Of a stretch of DNA of 33,696 nucleotides, positions 1-10,198 are shown piece by piece. Source of the stretch: Curvularia sp. ZM96. Lineage: Eukaryota > Ascomycota > Dothideomycetes > Pleosporales > Pleosporaceae. The notes under the pieces were generated by a model. That model saw only the letters and a list, made by a program, of their open reading frames with translations, made no database searches and was not told the DNA's origin. The stretch lies in the NCBI GenBank assembly GCA_022457065.1, contig JAJGBQ010000011.1:1-33696 (forward strand), written 5' to 3'. Position 1 is the stretch's first letter. The number at the start of each line of letters is the position of its first letter. The translations under genes were made by a program, and so were the position numbers.

Positions 1-425
1 AGGCCGAGGCAGCTGCTTGAATCCGATGATATGTGACAAAGAGAGACAGGGATCAAGAATGGCGTTTTGAGGGATGATGAATGTATGTGTATGGAACTTT
101 GGCTTTGATATCCTAGCTCTGGAAAGGCTTGTATGAACTTTTATATGTATGAGAATATTGAATAATGCACTCGTTTTGATTTCGAGATGAAACAATTTAT
201 GATATTGCATGTGCACAGTATCTGGGAAGTTTGGGCGCATTTGGCCAGTGTGTATGGCCTTGGTTTTCTTGACTGTTCAATCACCAGAAAAGTCATGGTG
301 GAGATGGCAGATTTGTCTTCGTTGCAAGCAACACGGAGAAGAAACAAGCGTAACACAAACAAGACCAAGCCCATGCTCCAAAACGCCACTTTTCGCCAGT
401 AAATACCCTTAAGTACCGGCCACCT
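1..425. other. Left-edge non-coding stretch, 3' flank of the BRL1 gene
   Basis: No reading frame here resembles a protein. It lies downstream of the stop codon of the minus-strand Brl1/Brr6 gene and probably contains its 3' untranslated region. The small open frames on both strands are short and of no recognisable family. I see no RNA gene or repeat. Confidence 0.5.
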
Positions 426-2399
426 CTACTCCAAATCCAAGCCCCGCCTCCTTTCGGTCCTGTATGTGCTCGAACCAATTTTTTGTTCCTAATCCACAGA
501 AAATACATGAAAAAAGAAAAAGAGATAGTGAAGGAGAGGAAATGTACAAGACGCGAAAGTTGATGAAGGAAAAAAACAAAGGAGAAAGACTATCTGAACA
601 TACCCTCTTTCTAGTAGTCCTGCTGCTGCTTTCTAACGGGTTTGCAGAGGAGGATGGGTCCAAAGCACTCGTTGTGGAAGGTAGCTGGGGCATGGTATGA
701 GCGTGGATGAGCGGCGGGGCCGCTTCAATGTGCCTTTGGCCGGTATATGGTGTATGCTGTGGTTGAGCATAGGGTGGCAATTGCTGTTGCCAGTTTGGTT
801 GGTAAGGGTTATGGTAGCTTTGTTGCTGATGGTCCATGTACGAATTTGATGCTGCTCGATGAGGTGTTTGGGGCATGTAGTCGTTTTGTGATTGTGATTG
901 TGATTGTTGCTGGTGCTGCTGTTGCTGGGAGCGTATGAGGCCAAAAGCCCAATTTGAGAGGTTGAAGCCGCCAAAGATGATAATGGCTGTGAAGATCTGT
1001 GAAGGGGGATATGTTAGCGATGTTTTGTAGCCATAAGGAGGCAAGGCCCAAGTGTCTAGTTCAAGCCAGAAAAGCGGCTCTTTGGTTGGATCGCCGGAGG
1101 GTGTGTCCATACAACTACACATGCTCGGCTTCTCTGCATCGCACATGTCCACACCTGATCGTCGACCGTGCTCCATGCCAAAGAAAACAAAGAGATTAAA
1201 ACATACCATGGATTTGTAGCTGAACTCTTCCACAAAACTGTTGAAAATCATGGCAAACGTCTTCGCCGTGACACTCGCACGTGCAACCTTCTTGGGGTCG
1301 CGGTTCATGCAAGTTTCCCACACACCGCATGCCTTCTCCATAGCCGGCACTACCTCTTCGGGACGGCAGCGGTTGCGGTTGTATTCTGTCGCACAAGCAG
1401 CAATCTCGACCATGACCTCTGAAGCGTGCTTGGAGGACTCAATGTCTACGTCGGTCATCACGCCATCCCACGCCGAATAGACAATGTACATGAAAAGGCT
1501 GCCGAGAAACATGTTGACGGTGAGTTGGAGATAGTAGGAGAGTACGGAAGGGAGGTTTGGGTGGGCTTCGACCCATGACAGGAAGCCTCCGAGGCTCATG
1601 GCGAAGGTTTGCCGGACAGCCCCCGCCTCCTTTGGCGGGACAAGTGGGCGGCCTGTATCGTTGTCCGAGTCATCAACGTCGTCGTCGGGAAGGGTGTTTG
1701 GCTTCTTGGATCGCGATCGCTCTGATCGGCGCTTTACAATGCGGTTCTCGGCCTTTTTGGAGTAGTATTTCTGGGGTTGATCTTTCTCCCGTTCCCGCTC
1801 ACGCTCTCGTTCCTTCTCGCGGTCCTTGGTTGGGCTGGGGGTTGACATGAAGGTCCGCTTGAACCAACTGTCCCGCCGGCCGCCCTTTCTGTCAGTGTCG
1901 CCGTTACCGAGTCGCCCCATCCTGCTCGCCAATTGTGTGTCTGGTGTGCCGACGTCGCTGTCTATCATGGGTGTGCCTGGTGTTTCGCCGCCCGAACTGA
2001 AGTCGATGTCGTGTGAAGGGGTGCGCATCGACCAAGGGCTGGGCTGGATGTGTGCAGGTACCGAAGATGCCGGTGTTGAGGGCAAAGGCTTGCTGGGGTC
2101 GCGGTTGAAGAATGACATGCGGTTGTCGGGGTCGCGTAAACGAGTCGGCGTCGCAAAGCCGCCTTTGGAGGGGGAGTCGAGATGTGCGTGGGAACCTACG
2201 TGGCCCAACCAAAGCCATGAAGTTAGCATATGCCTTCCATGCCACACACGGTCTGCGGAGTCAAACGAGACAGGCTGGAGTGCTTACGCTTCTTCTGCTG
2301 GCTGGCGGCGAGGAACGGCGATTGTGCGTCAATAGGCCCGGTTTGGTTTGTCCACTCAAAGTCCATGGGCGTAGTGGAAGGACGGTGGCTTCGCGACAT
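426..2399 (-). CDS. BRL1: Nuclear envelope protein of the Brl1/Brr6 family (nuclear pore assembly)
   Basis: Brl1/Brr6 proteins are integral inner nuclear membrane proteins that work with Apq12 in nuclear pore complex assembly and membrane lipid homeostasis. I read four exons: 2399-2288, 2195-1207, 996-604 and 488-426, giving 518 residues. Introns of 92, 210 and 115 bases have GTAAGC, GTATGT and GTATGT donors. The N-terminal ~230 residues are a disordered Ser/Pro region with an Arg/Glu run. Then come a first membrane segment (about 254-280), a lumenal part with four cysteines (305, 314, 327, 333), the family's disulfide signature, and a second membrane segment (368-387, beginning IFTAII). The tail is Gln-rich. 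The start at 2399 has a good context (CACCATGTCG). Removing the 210-base intron joins SYKSM directly to the second membrane segment as the family requires. The last intron and last exon (21 codons with stop) are less certain; without that splice the frame runs to 409. BRL1 and BRR6 are paralogues in yeast, so the symbol denotes the family. Confidence 0.88.
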
Positions 2400-2944
2400 G
2401 GTGTGCAGGTATGGACCGGCGAGGATGCCGTGGAAACGACGAACAAGAGATGTCACTGTGCAAGTGGTGCGGCGGGCAATGCGCTGTTGTTGATCAACAC
2501 ATGCGTTCCTGGGTTCCCAGCTGCGGACTTCCGGCACTAGACTCAATTAGGTCGACGGCGGTTGCGCCCTGGTGTCGTGTGCGAGGCAACGCGAGCAGCT
2601 AACTTTGACACGGCCAGGTAAAGTGTTGCTTAGAGTTGAGTTTAGGTGTGCTGGAGTCGTACAAGGCACCAACCCGCTCTGTCCTGTGGTAACTCTCACT
2701 GAAGAACCGTGCTTATGTATCAACCCCGCTCACGCGTCCCCTCTTTAGAGTTCAGTTTGCTTCAGATTCGCAATCATAATCTTGATCAATAATTCTACAA
2801 AGAAAGTAGACGTGAATCGTCCAAAAGAGTATCTAAACTAACTGCACGTGCTAATGGCCGTGTTTTCCAGAAGAAAGAAAATTAAGAAAGAAACGCAGCT
2901 GATCTCATTACACTCCAGCAAACATCGGCAGCCCAGGTCATCCT
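2400..2944. other. Intergenic: BRL1 promoter side and P450 3' flank
   Basis: This 545-base spacer separates two minus-strand genes. It should hold the BRL1 promoter and 5' leader near 2400-2700 and the 3' end of the P450 transcript near 2850-2944. The open frames that overlap it run antisense or upstream of the BRL1 start and show no family resemblance. No repeat or RNA gene was seen. Confidence 0.4.
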
Positions 2945-4513
2945 CTATGCCAGTGTAAGACCAACCTTGACTCCGTTCAATGAAGAAAGAGTCAGTGTCA
3001 GGCCTTCTTTCCATGGCTCAGGGTCTCTGGTTTCGATGGCTTTGAATTCCTGTGCCAGACGGACAGTGACGTAGCTCGCTTCGATGAGTGCATACTGCTG
3101 GCCAAGACAGATACGTGGGCCGCCATTAAATGGAAGGTACTCCCAACCAGGGCGCAGCGTCTCCCAGCGCTCGGGCTTGAATTCGTCGGCGTCGGGTCCA
3201 TACAGATCCTTGCGACGATGCATCGCGTAGGGTGAGTAGGCGACCATTGTGCCCTTGGGGACAAAGAGCGGTGCCTGGCCATCAGGACCACCACCACGAG
3301 GCAATACAGTGTCGCGGCAGCTAAAGCGTGAGTTTCCAGGTACAACGGGATGTGTGCGAAGTGCTGGGGGGGCGGTTAGTACGGGAACAGTAACAACGTG
3401 ATCATGTCGGATAGAAACTTACATTCGTTCAGGCACCACTTGACGTATTTGAGGTTCTTCAACTCCTGATATGTTGGTGTGCGTCCCTCCAATGTTGCAA
3501 CCTCCTCCTAAGCTTGGCAAAGATTTCTGGCCTCCTGGCAAGCTCAAAGAACATGTTGCTCAACAAACTCGCCGTCGTGTCACGTCCAGCAAGCAAAATG
3601 TTGATGAGCTCCTCGCGTATCCTCTTCTTATCGGTCGTTTGCTTTGCCACCTCCTGGATGAAATAGTACTTGTGGTTGCCAGCTGCCTTCTCAGCATCCA
3701 AGTTCTCTCGGAACTGGAGAGCATCGTCGACGAACTTCTCAATGTACGTGTGGCAGATTTCAATGGCCTTCTTACCCTCTGGGTTTTTCCTGAAGCGGTC
3801 GAAAATCCCGTAGCGTATGCGGACGGTAACGTCTGTTTGGGCAAAGTTAAATGCTTCACCAAAGACGGCGTCCTCATTGTCAGCGTCTTGGTGGCCAACC
3901 ATGCGAAGTGAGTTGGTAGAGTGGTTGAACAAGAACTCAGTTGCGGTGTCAAGCGTCAGGTGGAAGAAGAGGTTTTGCAAGTCAACGGTAGAGCCGTCCT
4001 TGGGAATGTGCTTGAGCATGAGGTTGAAGTGGCGCTCAAAAGCCTCAATGTCGGCAACTTGGTCTCGTGCAAAATTGGGTCGTAGGAGTTGGCGGCTGTT
4101 GGACCATCGTTCGCCGTCCGCATTGAAGATGCCATGGCCCAGGAGAGGGCCAAAAGCAGGCTGTCTGTGTGCAAAATTGTAATCCTTGAACCTCAAGCTC
4201 AGAATGGTCTTGACGTTTTCAGGCTCGCAGGTTGTGATCATGGGTACATTGACGACCCGGCTGTGGTAGGTGTTGCCGAACTTCTCGTAACGCTTCTTGG
4301 TCTCTTCCAAAACGATGTGGTGTTTGCTGTTGTAGGCCAAAGCCTTCATGACATCGAGCCCCAGGATTGGGTCCTTGTGGAACTGTGCCTTGCATGGCTG
4401 GCAGCCATGTTCTTTCTTGAAACGCCGGCGTGCGACGTAGAGGGCGATATGGGTGTAGAGAAGTAGGAGATAGCGGCTCCCACAACGATGAAGAGGAGTG
4501 GCGAATTTGCCAT
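2945..4513 (-). CDS. Cytochrome P450, CYP52-like (alkane/fatty-acid hydroxylase type), frame broken twice
   Basis: This is a heme-thiolate monooxygenase anchored to the ER. Its closest style is the fungal CYP52 group, which hydroxylates n-alkane and fatty-acid chain ends; the substrate is an inference. Two exons are read, 4513-3423 and 3363-2945. The 59-base intron (3364-3422) has a GTAAGT donor and a CCCCCCAG acceptor. After repair it encodes 503 residues. An N-terminal membrane anchor begins MANSPLLF. The I-helix motif AGRDTT is at about 309-314, the ExxR motif (ESLR) at 364-367, then FKPERW, and the heme loop FNGGPRICLGQQ with Cys about 450. Two single bases appear to be missing, near 4459-4462 (end of the membrane anchor) and near 3506-3509 (between AKL and the following EEV). 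Without them the frames are 4513 to about 4460, about 4460 to 3459, and a separate C-terminal exon. The coding length minus the intron plus two bases is exactly 504 codons. It could be a real pseudogene, but other genes here break the same way. The UstYa-like gene lies upstream on the same strand. Confidence 0.85.
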
Positions 4514-5768
4514 GTTGCCTGCAGGCAGGTAGGCCCTCTAGTTGGATGTTGAGTTTGGCCGGTGGGGGTTTGGTGTTGTAAGACTTTTGTATATGGGGGA
4601 GGTGGCGGGTGATGAGAAAAAGTAAAGATTGATGAAGGTAGTCTTTTCGCAAGCAACGATCCCCGAAACGCTTTATATTGGTTGGTAGACAGGTGCGGCT
4701 CCGACAATTGTGGAGTAGACGTTGACACTGGCGTCGGCTTCTCCGTTGGCGCAGGTTCAGGCAAATCAGATACAGTGTAACCTTTTTTTACCGCAACACT
4801 AATTTCCGCATGCACACACGCGAGAAAGAGCGTTACTTCAGCGATGAAACGGCTGTTGTGCGAATATTTCGGCCGAGGTTTGGTTGTCTGTCGTTGCTCG
4901 ACGCAAGTGTCTCCACAACTCCAAAGGAGGGAAGTTCAGACTCAAGGCAGACGTCGTCTACACCCGTCGAACCCAATCACGGGTGTTCGCAAAGTTCACT
5001 CCTTTTGGCACTTGGATGGTTTTTGCAGCGGGGCCGAGTATTAAGACCTGCGCTGCCAACGGGGCAGATTGACCTCTTATAGCGTCGACGGTGGTCAGCG
5101 GGCGTAACATCCTCGAGGCTACGAGAGGCGGCGGCGGATGAGGTAGCCATTCTAGCCATAAGTCCGGGCGGGGGAAGGCTGGAGTTGCAGTCCCCGGAGG
5201 CCAAGTCATGGGCATCTCGGTGATGCCGCTGCTGACATGGCTATGTCCTCCGAGATGCGCTAAGAGGCAAAAGGCTGATTGGCTATGCGCACCGTGATTG
5301 GCTGCGTCAGCAGCTAAGCAGCCGGAGGAGGCGTCGTATCTAGAGCACATCCGGATCCGGAATATCCACTTTCTTTGCACGCTCCGTCCTGCACCAGCGT
5401 GGCCAAGCCCGGTACTCGTTTAGTGCCCGTTCCGTTACGCGCATCCTGTCTGTGGGCTATGATTAGACTAATTGCTCTGGGTACACACAAACAAACAAAC
5501 GTGCACATTCGACTTGGCGACTTAGAGTATGGTACATTATTATGGGAAAACACCCAATCCGATGCAGTAGACTGGTCAGAGTTGGACATCATCAACTTGT
5601 CAGCAATGCTGATCGGTCCCTGGTCATTAGGGCCACATGTTACCCTTACGTGAACAATCTTTTTGTCGTGCGAAATGCGGCACCTGGCACATACGCTTCT
5701 TCACATGCTCCACTTCCTGGGGCAGATCTTTACACAGTCCCTACCGAGGGAATACTGTGGGTCTCCTA
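4514..5768. other. Intergenic: P450 promoter region and 3' flank of the UstYa-like gene
   Basis: This 1.25 kb stretch lies between two minus-strand genes. Open frames on both strands reach up to 140 codons but have no recognisable domain, poor composition and no convincing start. I looked for a ribosomal peptide precursor with repeated cores and Lys-Arg processing sites, as accompanies some UstYa proteins, and saw none. The segment near the P450 start is the likely promoter. Confidence 0.4.
4671..4677 (-). promoter_or_regulatory. TATA-like box upstream of the P450 gene
   Basis: On the minus strand the sequence reads TATAAAG, about 160 bases before the P450 start codon at 4513. The spacing suits a fungal core promoter with a leader of roughly 100 bases. 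The call rests on sequence and position only. Confidence 0.35.
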
Positions 5769-6643
5769 TTACTCCGACGAGATCCACTTCATGTGATTGA
5801 TCGTCTCCCTCTCCAAGTACTCGTACACCTGCCCATAATCCTTGCATACGTGTTTTGCGTCCCATCCATCGCTACCCCTCGGTCTTCGCCATCCTCGCCG
5901 CCCGGGAAGCTCGTGGCAGCACCTTCTAGCGCCACGTCCCCCGCACACATCGCCTGTCTAATGTACTCGAAGCAGTGGTTGATGTGCCATGGCTTCTTCA
6001 CAGGGTCCACCGGTAGCGCTGACGCAACCGTGAGCTTCATGGAGTTGTACGATTCTAGTATCGTGTATAGACAGTGTAGCTGGTGAGTGACCGAGGTAGT
6101 AAACACGGTCTGGTTGGTGTAATCATGAATCGGGTGGGGTAAGTTCGAGTAATCTGAGGGGTTCTTCACGTTGACATAACCAAGGCCCTCTTCGACTCGG
6201 TCAGCAATGATCATATTCAACGTCAGTGGTCTCAGCTCATACCGGGAACGATGCTTAGCCATGCATGCTGCGTCTCATTGCTCCAGAAGTCTGCTGGCTC
6301 CTCGGGAGCAAACACAGTGCTGGGCTCGAACTTGACAATCTGCTGGGAGAAGGTTGGGGCAAACCCCGATATCACCTGCAAGCTCGTACACATGACTCTT
6401 TGCATGGTGCTGCCATCTCTTTTCTGCCAAAAGTCCAACAATCACCAACAAAAGTATCGTGTCGAGCATCCATCGGCATCTCTTTAGCCACCTACAGACC
6501 GTTTTCCTTTTTCGTCGGGGCTGAGTGGCGATTTCCGTATCCCAGGCGTCATCCACCTCGGTACTCGAATCAGATTCGTCGACGTTGTGCAGCGCGTCGT
6601 ATCGCTGATGACGCTTCGGACTCTCCTTGGTTGCAAACTCCAT
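5769..6643 (-). CDS. UstYa-like protein (DUF3328 family), frame broken twice
   Basis: UstYa-family (DUF3328) proteins are membrane-anchored fungal enzymes found in secondary-metabolite and ribosomal cyclic-peptide clusters, where they perform oxidative cyclisation or related steps. The N-terminus is a cytosolic Asp/Ser/Arg-rich stretch, then one membrane segment (about 59-72, core ILLLVIVG). The two family HxxHC motifs are visible as HQLHC and HINHC, the second followed by a CAGD segment. A 53-base intron (6190-6242, GTATGA donor) joins SIVP to EGLGYVNV. Two frame breaks are seen. Near 6364-6367 there is one G too many or two bases missing, before GFAPTFSQQ. In the T4 run at 5853-5856 (A4 on the coding strand) one base is missing, after DGTQ. 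Restoring the latter gives the expected ending through VCKDY to a stop at 5769; unrepaired, the frame stops at 5789. The repaired length is 273 or 274 residues. The start at 6643 was chosen because it begins the conserved-looking MEFATKE; an in-frame ATG at 6688 is possible. The next gene downstream on the strand is the P450. Confidence 0.82.
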
Positions 6644-7517
6644 GGTCGACGCGCCGTGGCTTGATTTGTAGGATGGAATTACTGGCATTACAAAGAATAT
6701 CCTCGGACGAAAAGATCAGGTTCATCAAATGAAGGGGAAACGGCGTTTATGCAGCGTCGTGTTGATCATCGTTGACGCTCAAACATCTGCTGCGACACAA
6801 CTTTTACATGTTACATATCGAGCCTCAGAGGTCCACGCGTCCAGCGCCAAGTTTCTTTGTTTACCCGATTAGCTCAAACTCCATCAACGCTTCAACGCTA
6901 TTGACTCTATTGACCCTGTCGATTCTATTGACTGTATTGACTTCGATTCTATTGACTCTCGTCTCTTTAGGGTTCGTTGTGTGATCTAAGGCGCTAGCTT
7001 GCAATCACTATTCATCTTAGCAGAGGCGCGATACAAGTCGCGTGAAAGTCAGGACATGATAGTGCTGACATCAGCAGCGTGCTCTACAGCGAGAAGTGAT
7101 AGGTTATAGGGAAAGCTCAACACAACGCGTCGAAGGCATAGGTAGTGTTCATAATTCGATAGAGTGTGCATTTGTTGCATCGCCGTGCATCCCATGATAC
7201 ACACAGAAGAACCCGCTGAACGTGTTAGAATGGCAGTTTGATATATTGTAGGTAGGCTATGTTATGAGCAAGGGGGTGTAACTAAAAGGTGGTTGGCCTA
7301 GGTAACCCCTCGACACCTACTATCGCAAGCTCATGTCACACCTCGTCACAGACCTAAAGCTATAGAGTATACAACTTGTAGAAACGAGCCACATTTATGC
7401 ATTGTACTCGATGCGGGGATACTTTCTTGGGAAGCCCTTTCGACAGGCGGCTGCCAGTCCCTTCGTGCCTTCAGCTGCTGAATTCGCCGCTGGTCGGCAT
7501 TAGCCGTTGAGGTGCAA
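6644..7517. other. Intergenic between the UstYa-like gene and the orphan gene
   Basis: Apart from the degenerate ATTGACTCT-type tandem repeat near 6898-6965, I see no gene or RNA here. It should contain the UstYa-like promoter on the left and the 3' flank of the orphan gene on the right. The small open frames are under 75 codons and unremarkable. Confidence 0.4.
6898..6965. repeat. Degenerate minisatellite, unit near ATTGACTCT
   Basis: Units resembling ATTGACTCT or ATTGACTGT recur about six times with spacers of the TCGATTCT type over roughly 68 bases. The copies are imperfect. The repeat sits upstream of the UstYa-like gene and is not part of any credible reading frame. Confidence 0.6.
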
Positions 7518-9476
7518 TCATTCCACAATCCGAATATGCTGATCGGTCAAATGCTGAGATGGTCGAAGAATTGAGACCGGGCTGCTATTCTTTAGTGCCT
7601 GTGCAGCATGCTCCTTGACCACAGGAAGCGACACTTCGGGTATGTCATTGTCAATCTCAGTTGACAAATCTTTGGACGAAGAACTTGCGCTTTCTGCCAG
7701 CATGTCCTCAGCTCCAATTTTCATAAGCTTTTTGGCTATCATATATGAATCCTGGCGCTCAAATGGCTCAGGTGCTGCTCTTTCTGAACGGATGAGACGC
7801 GCATGGGCTATGGCAACAGAGTCGCGGTGACCACAAAAGTGCGAATCTGCTTCCTCGAGATTAGAGAGCTGACGAACCATTGCAGGGTACTTTATCCTTC
7901 GGCCATTGCGTTGGGCTTCAGGATGGGGCACAAAAGGAGATTCTCCTGAAGGTTGTACCGTATCCTGTGCAGCATGCTGGTGTCTTCTATTTACGGACAC
8001 TCCTGATAGCATATCTTCACTGGAAGCTGACCTAGTCAGGGACCTACTCGCTGGACGAGAGACATGGCGGGAAGAAGTGACACTGGTAACTTGGCTATTC
8101 GGAGGTGCTGGTAATGAAAGGTCTTCATGGTCCTCGATAGTACATTCGAAGCTTGTGGCTCGACCATCATCATCCGGGAAAACAACAATGGTGGGCTTGA
8201 AACTGTCAGACGCGCTGTTCCAGGTTCCGGACCAACCAGCGAGCTTTGAGTCGACCCGTTCAAGGCCATGCCTCACACCGAAACTGACAGCTTCAAGAGA
8301 ATGGCTTGCAGAAGAGCTCCGCCGCCCTCTTACTTTGATGTTCTGCTCCGTTGGTATATCGTCCCATACCACCTCGTAGCTGCCACTTCCTGTATCTATG
8401 GTCTGCATGGTTGGCGTAGCTGGATCAGGGCCTTCTTCGTTGACAATGTCGCGTGCGTCCCAAGAGGGCGAGATAGCGATCACGTGTACATCTGTTCGCG
8501 TAATCGCTGGGTCTGCAGCATTGCTCTTGACCGAGCATATAGCATTTGGAAACAATAAGTTGCCTCTGACCATACTTCTTTGTTTGTTGGCTCTGCCGAG
8601 GTGTGTGTTGTGGTCATGCGGCAGGGCATTTGTGCAACTCTTTGATATGGAAGTTACTTTATGGGCCGGGTGACTGTGTTCGTGACTGTTCCGATTGTTC
8701 CTTTTGAAGCTAACAGTCTTGATGTTCGGAAGGGCTTTGGATCTAGCCTCAGTTGGACATCTTTGTAGCGCATTAGGTGGCATGGAGGCGTCACTTTTTG
8801 CTCGCTTCTTGATGCACGACTTCGATGGCGGATCGCAGCCGTACAACTTTGGGTCCGTAAATGCTCTGGATAAATCTGAATCTGAGCTTGAGCGTAACAA
8901 GATGTATCTGATCGGGACTAGTCTCGTCCCGGTCGATATCTTATTCCCTGTCGATGTACGGCGAGGCTGACCTGATCTGGGATCTCGATGAAAGCTCACA
9001 GGTGATTTGGCAGCTCTGTGTTCACCAGACTTTGACTCCTTTCGTGGTGTAACAACAGATCGTCCTCCTTGTGTGCGAGATGGCTGCAGCGAACTATACG
9101 ATAAGGACGAGACTGCATGTTGCGAATGGTACATGTCGTCTTTGGATCGAAATGCGTTCAATGCCACAACGGCAGTCTTTGGCTCATGCTGCATTCCGCT
9201 CGAGAAGGCCAAATCGCTCACAGATCTCTTCAATTGACGTCTCTGAATCGCTTTCAAAACCGAATCGGTAGCATCCTCAGCATGATTTTCGACACCTTCG
9301 ATGTCGTTCACCAGAGGAGTGGTAGAGGCCATGTGAGATTCTTCTATCCCACCCGAGCCTGGCGAGGGTACATCCGAAGCGACATGTTTATCAAACATGA
9401 TATATGAGGTAAGTTTGGTAACGGCTTCGTCACCGGAAGTTAACTTCAGGTTTTTTGTGAGCGCTGAGAGTGCCAT
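7518..9476 (-). CDS. Orphan serine-rich protein of 652 residues, function unknown
   Basis: This is a single uninterrupted frame with a reasonable start context (GAATGGC) and normal codon use for the window, so it is likely real. I recognise no domain. The protein has no signal peptide or membrane segment. It is rich in Ser, Arg and Asp with several short basic-then-serine patterns (for example RRQLKRSVSDL and KKRAKSDAS) that look like kinase target sites in a disordered protein. The C-terminal ~100 residues are the most ordered-looking part. It lies head to head with the secreted phytase-like gene and shares its upstream region. It may be lineage-restricted; an unseen intron or a different start cannot be excluded. 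Confidence 0.7.
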   Translation of the reverse strand: MALSALTKNLKLTSGDEAVTKLTSYIMFDKHVASDVPSPGSGGIEESHMASTTPLVNDIEGVENHAEDATDSVLKAIQRRQLKRSVSDLAFSSGMQHEPKTAVVALNAFRSKDDMYHSQHAVSSLSYSSLQPSRTQGGRSVVTPRKESKSGEHRAAKSPVSFHRDPRSGQPRRTSTGNKISTGTRLVPIRYILLRSSSDSDLSRAFTDPKLYGCDPPSKSCIKKRAKSDASMPPNALQRCPTEARSKALPNIKTVSFKRNNRNSHEHSHPAHKVTSISKSCTNALPHDHNTHLGRANKQRSMVRGNLLFPNAICSVKSNAADPAITRTDVHVIAISPSWDARDIVNEEGPDPATPTMQTIDTGSGSYEVVWDDIPTEQNIKVRGRRSSSASHSLEAVSFGVRHGLERVDSKLAGWSGTWNSASDSFKPTIVVFPDDDGRATSFECTIEDHEDLSLPAPPNSQVTSVTSSRHVSRPASRSLTRSASSEDMLSGVSVNRRHQHAAQDTVQPSGESPFVPHPEAQRNGRRIKYPAMVRQLSNLEEADSHFCGHRDSVAIAHARLIRSERAAPEPFERQDSYMIAKKLMKIGAEDMLAESASSSSKDLSTEIDNDIPEVSLPVVKEHAAQALKNSSPVSILRPSQHLTDQHIRIVE

Positions 9477-10104
9477 TCAGCCCAGCTGCTACGCTCAGAA
9501 TGGCGAGTCGCTAGTCTGCCAGTAGTGATAATTTTTCGAGTAGGATGTTAGGGGCTCAGCCGGGTGATTGAGGGCTTAGGTGGGAGTGAAATGGAAATGC
9601 AGCGTAGACATGGCCATCGTGCTGGATAACATAAGACGACCATGGTGAGGAAGGACCGTAACGTGGTCTCTCCATATCTGCTTCCTTTGGGCTGAACCTA
9701 TTGCCTCCTGGAAGTCGCGCCTGGAGCACATGAAGCTGACAGAAACTGCAGTACAGAAAGTTCCAAGGACCAACAAGGGCATTAGCAGAAAGGTTCAACC
9801 CCCTTGCGCCACCACAGGTGGTACGTCGTGAGCCTCGGCAAACCTCCCGTCAGCCATTCACAGCCAGCGTAGGGACAACGTGCGCTGCCATCCCCACGAC
9901 TTCAGACCATTGACCAAGCAACTACTGGGCTACAATTTCTAGGCTATGGATTGCCATGGCTCTGGAATGGCATTGCACCAAAAGTATTCGTCCCCCACAC
10001 CCTCTATTTCGGCGCTATCCGCCCACCCCACGGCTAACCCGAGCCGCTATGCAGGCACCCCGGCATTAGAACTATCGACTCATTCCCAGCAGCCAAACAA
10101 ACAG

Positions 10105-10114
10105 CACACGTGTG
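10105..10114. promoter_or_regulatory. Palindrome CACACGTGTG with an E-box core
   Basis: This 10-base perfect palindrome lies about 160 bases upstream of the phytase-like start codon. CACGTG is the known target of bHLH regulators including the phosphate regulators Pho4 of yeast and NUC-1 of Neurospora. A link to phosphate control here is inference from the neighbouring gene only. Confidence 0.4.
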
Positions 10115-10198
10115 GTTGGAACAAGGAACATGTAGCCAGGATGCTCTTCTGTACCTTACCGGCGGGTCGCGTCATCGGGGGCCGTATCTCTTACATCG

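Noticed and set aside
409..2247. Single-exon 612-residue reading of the BRL1 locus
   Set aside because: It lacks the real N-terminus, which sits in an exon at 2288-2399, and it includes a 210-base intron that separates the two halves of the membrane domain.
4219..4815. 198-codon minus-strand frame over the P450 5' end
   Set aside because: It is out of frame with the P450 body, and its sequence is a shadow of coding DNA plus promoter.
6190..6242. Stop after SIVPGMS in the UstYa-like gene as a nonsense mutation
   Set aside because: It lies inside a 53-base intron with a GTATGA donor; splicing restores VPEGLGYVNV.
6330..6368. A 33-base intron explaining the first UstYa-like break
   Set aside because: The donor GTGATA and acceptor CCCAG would remove conserved family sequence (GFAPTFS), and the intron would be too short for this genome.
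2945..9476. A full secondary-metabolite cluster
   Set aside because: Only a P450 and a UstYa-like gene are present. No synthase, peptide precursor, transporter or pathway regulator was found in the window.
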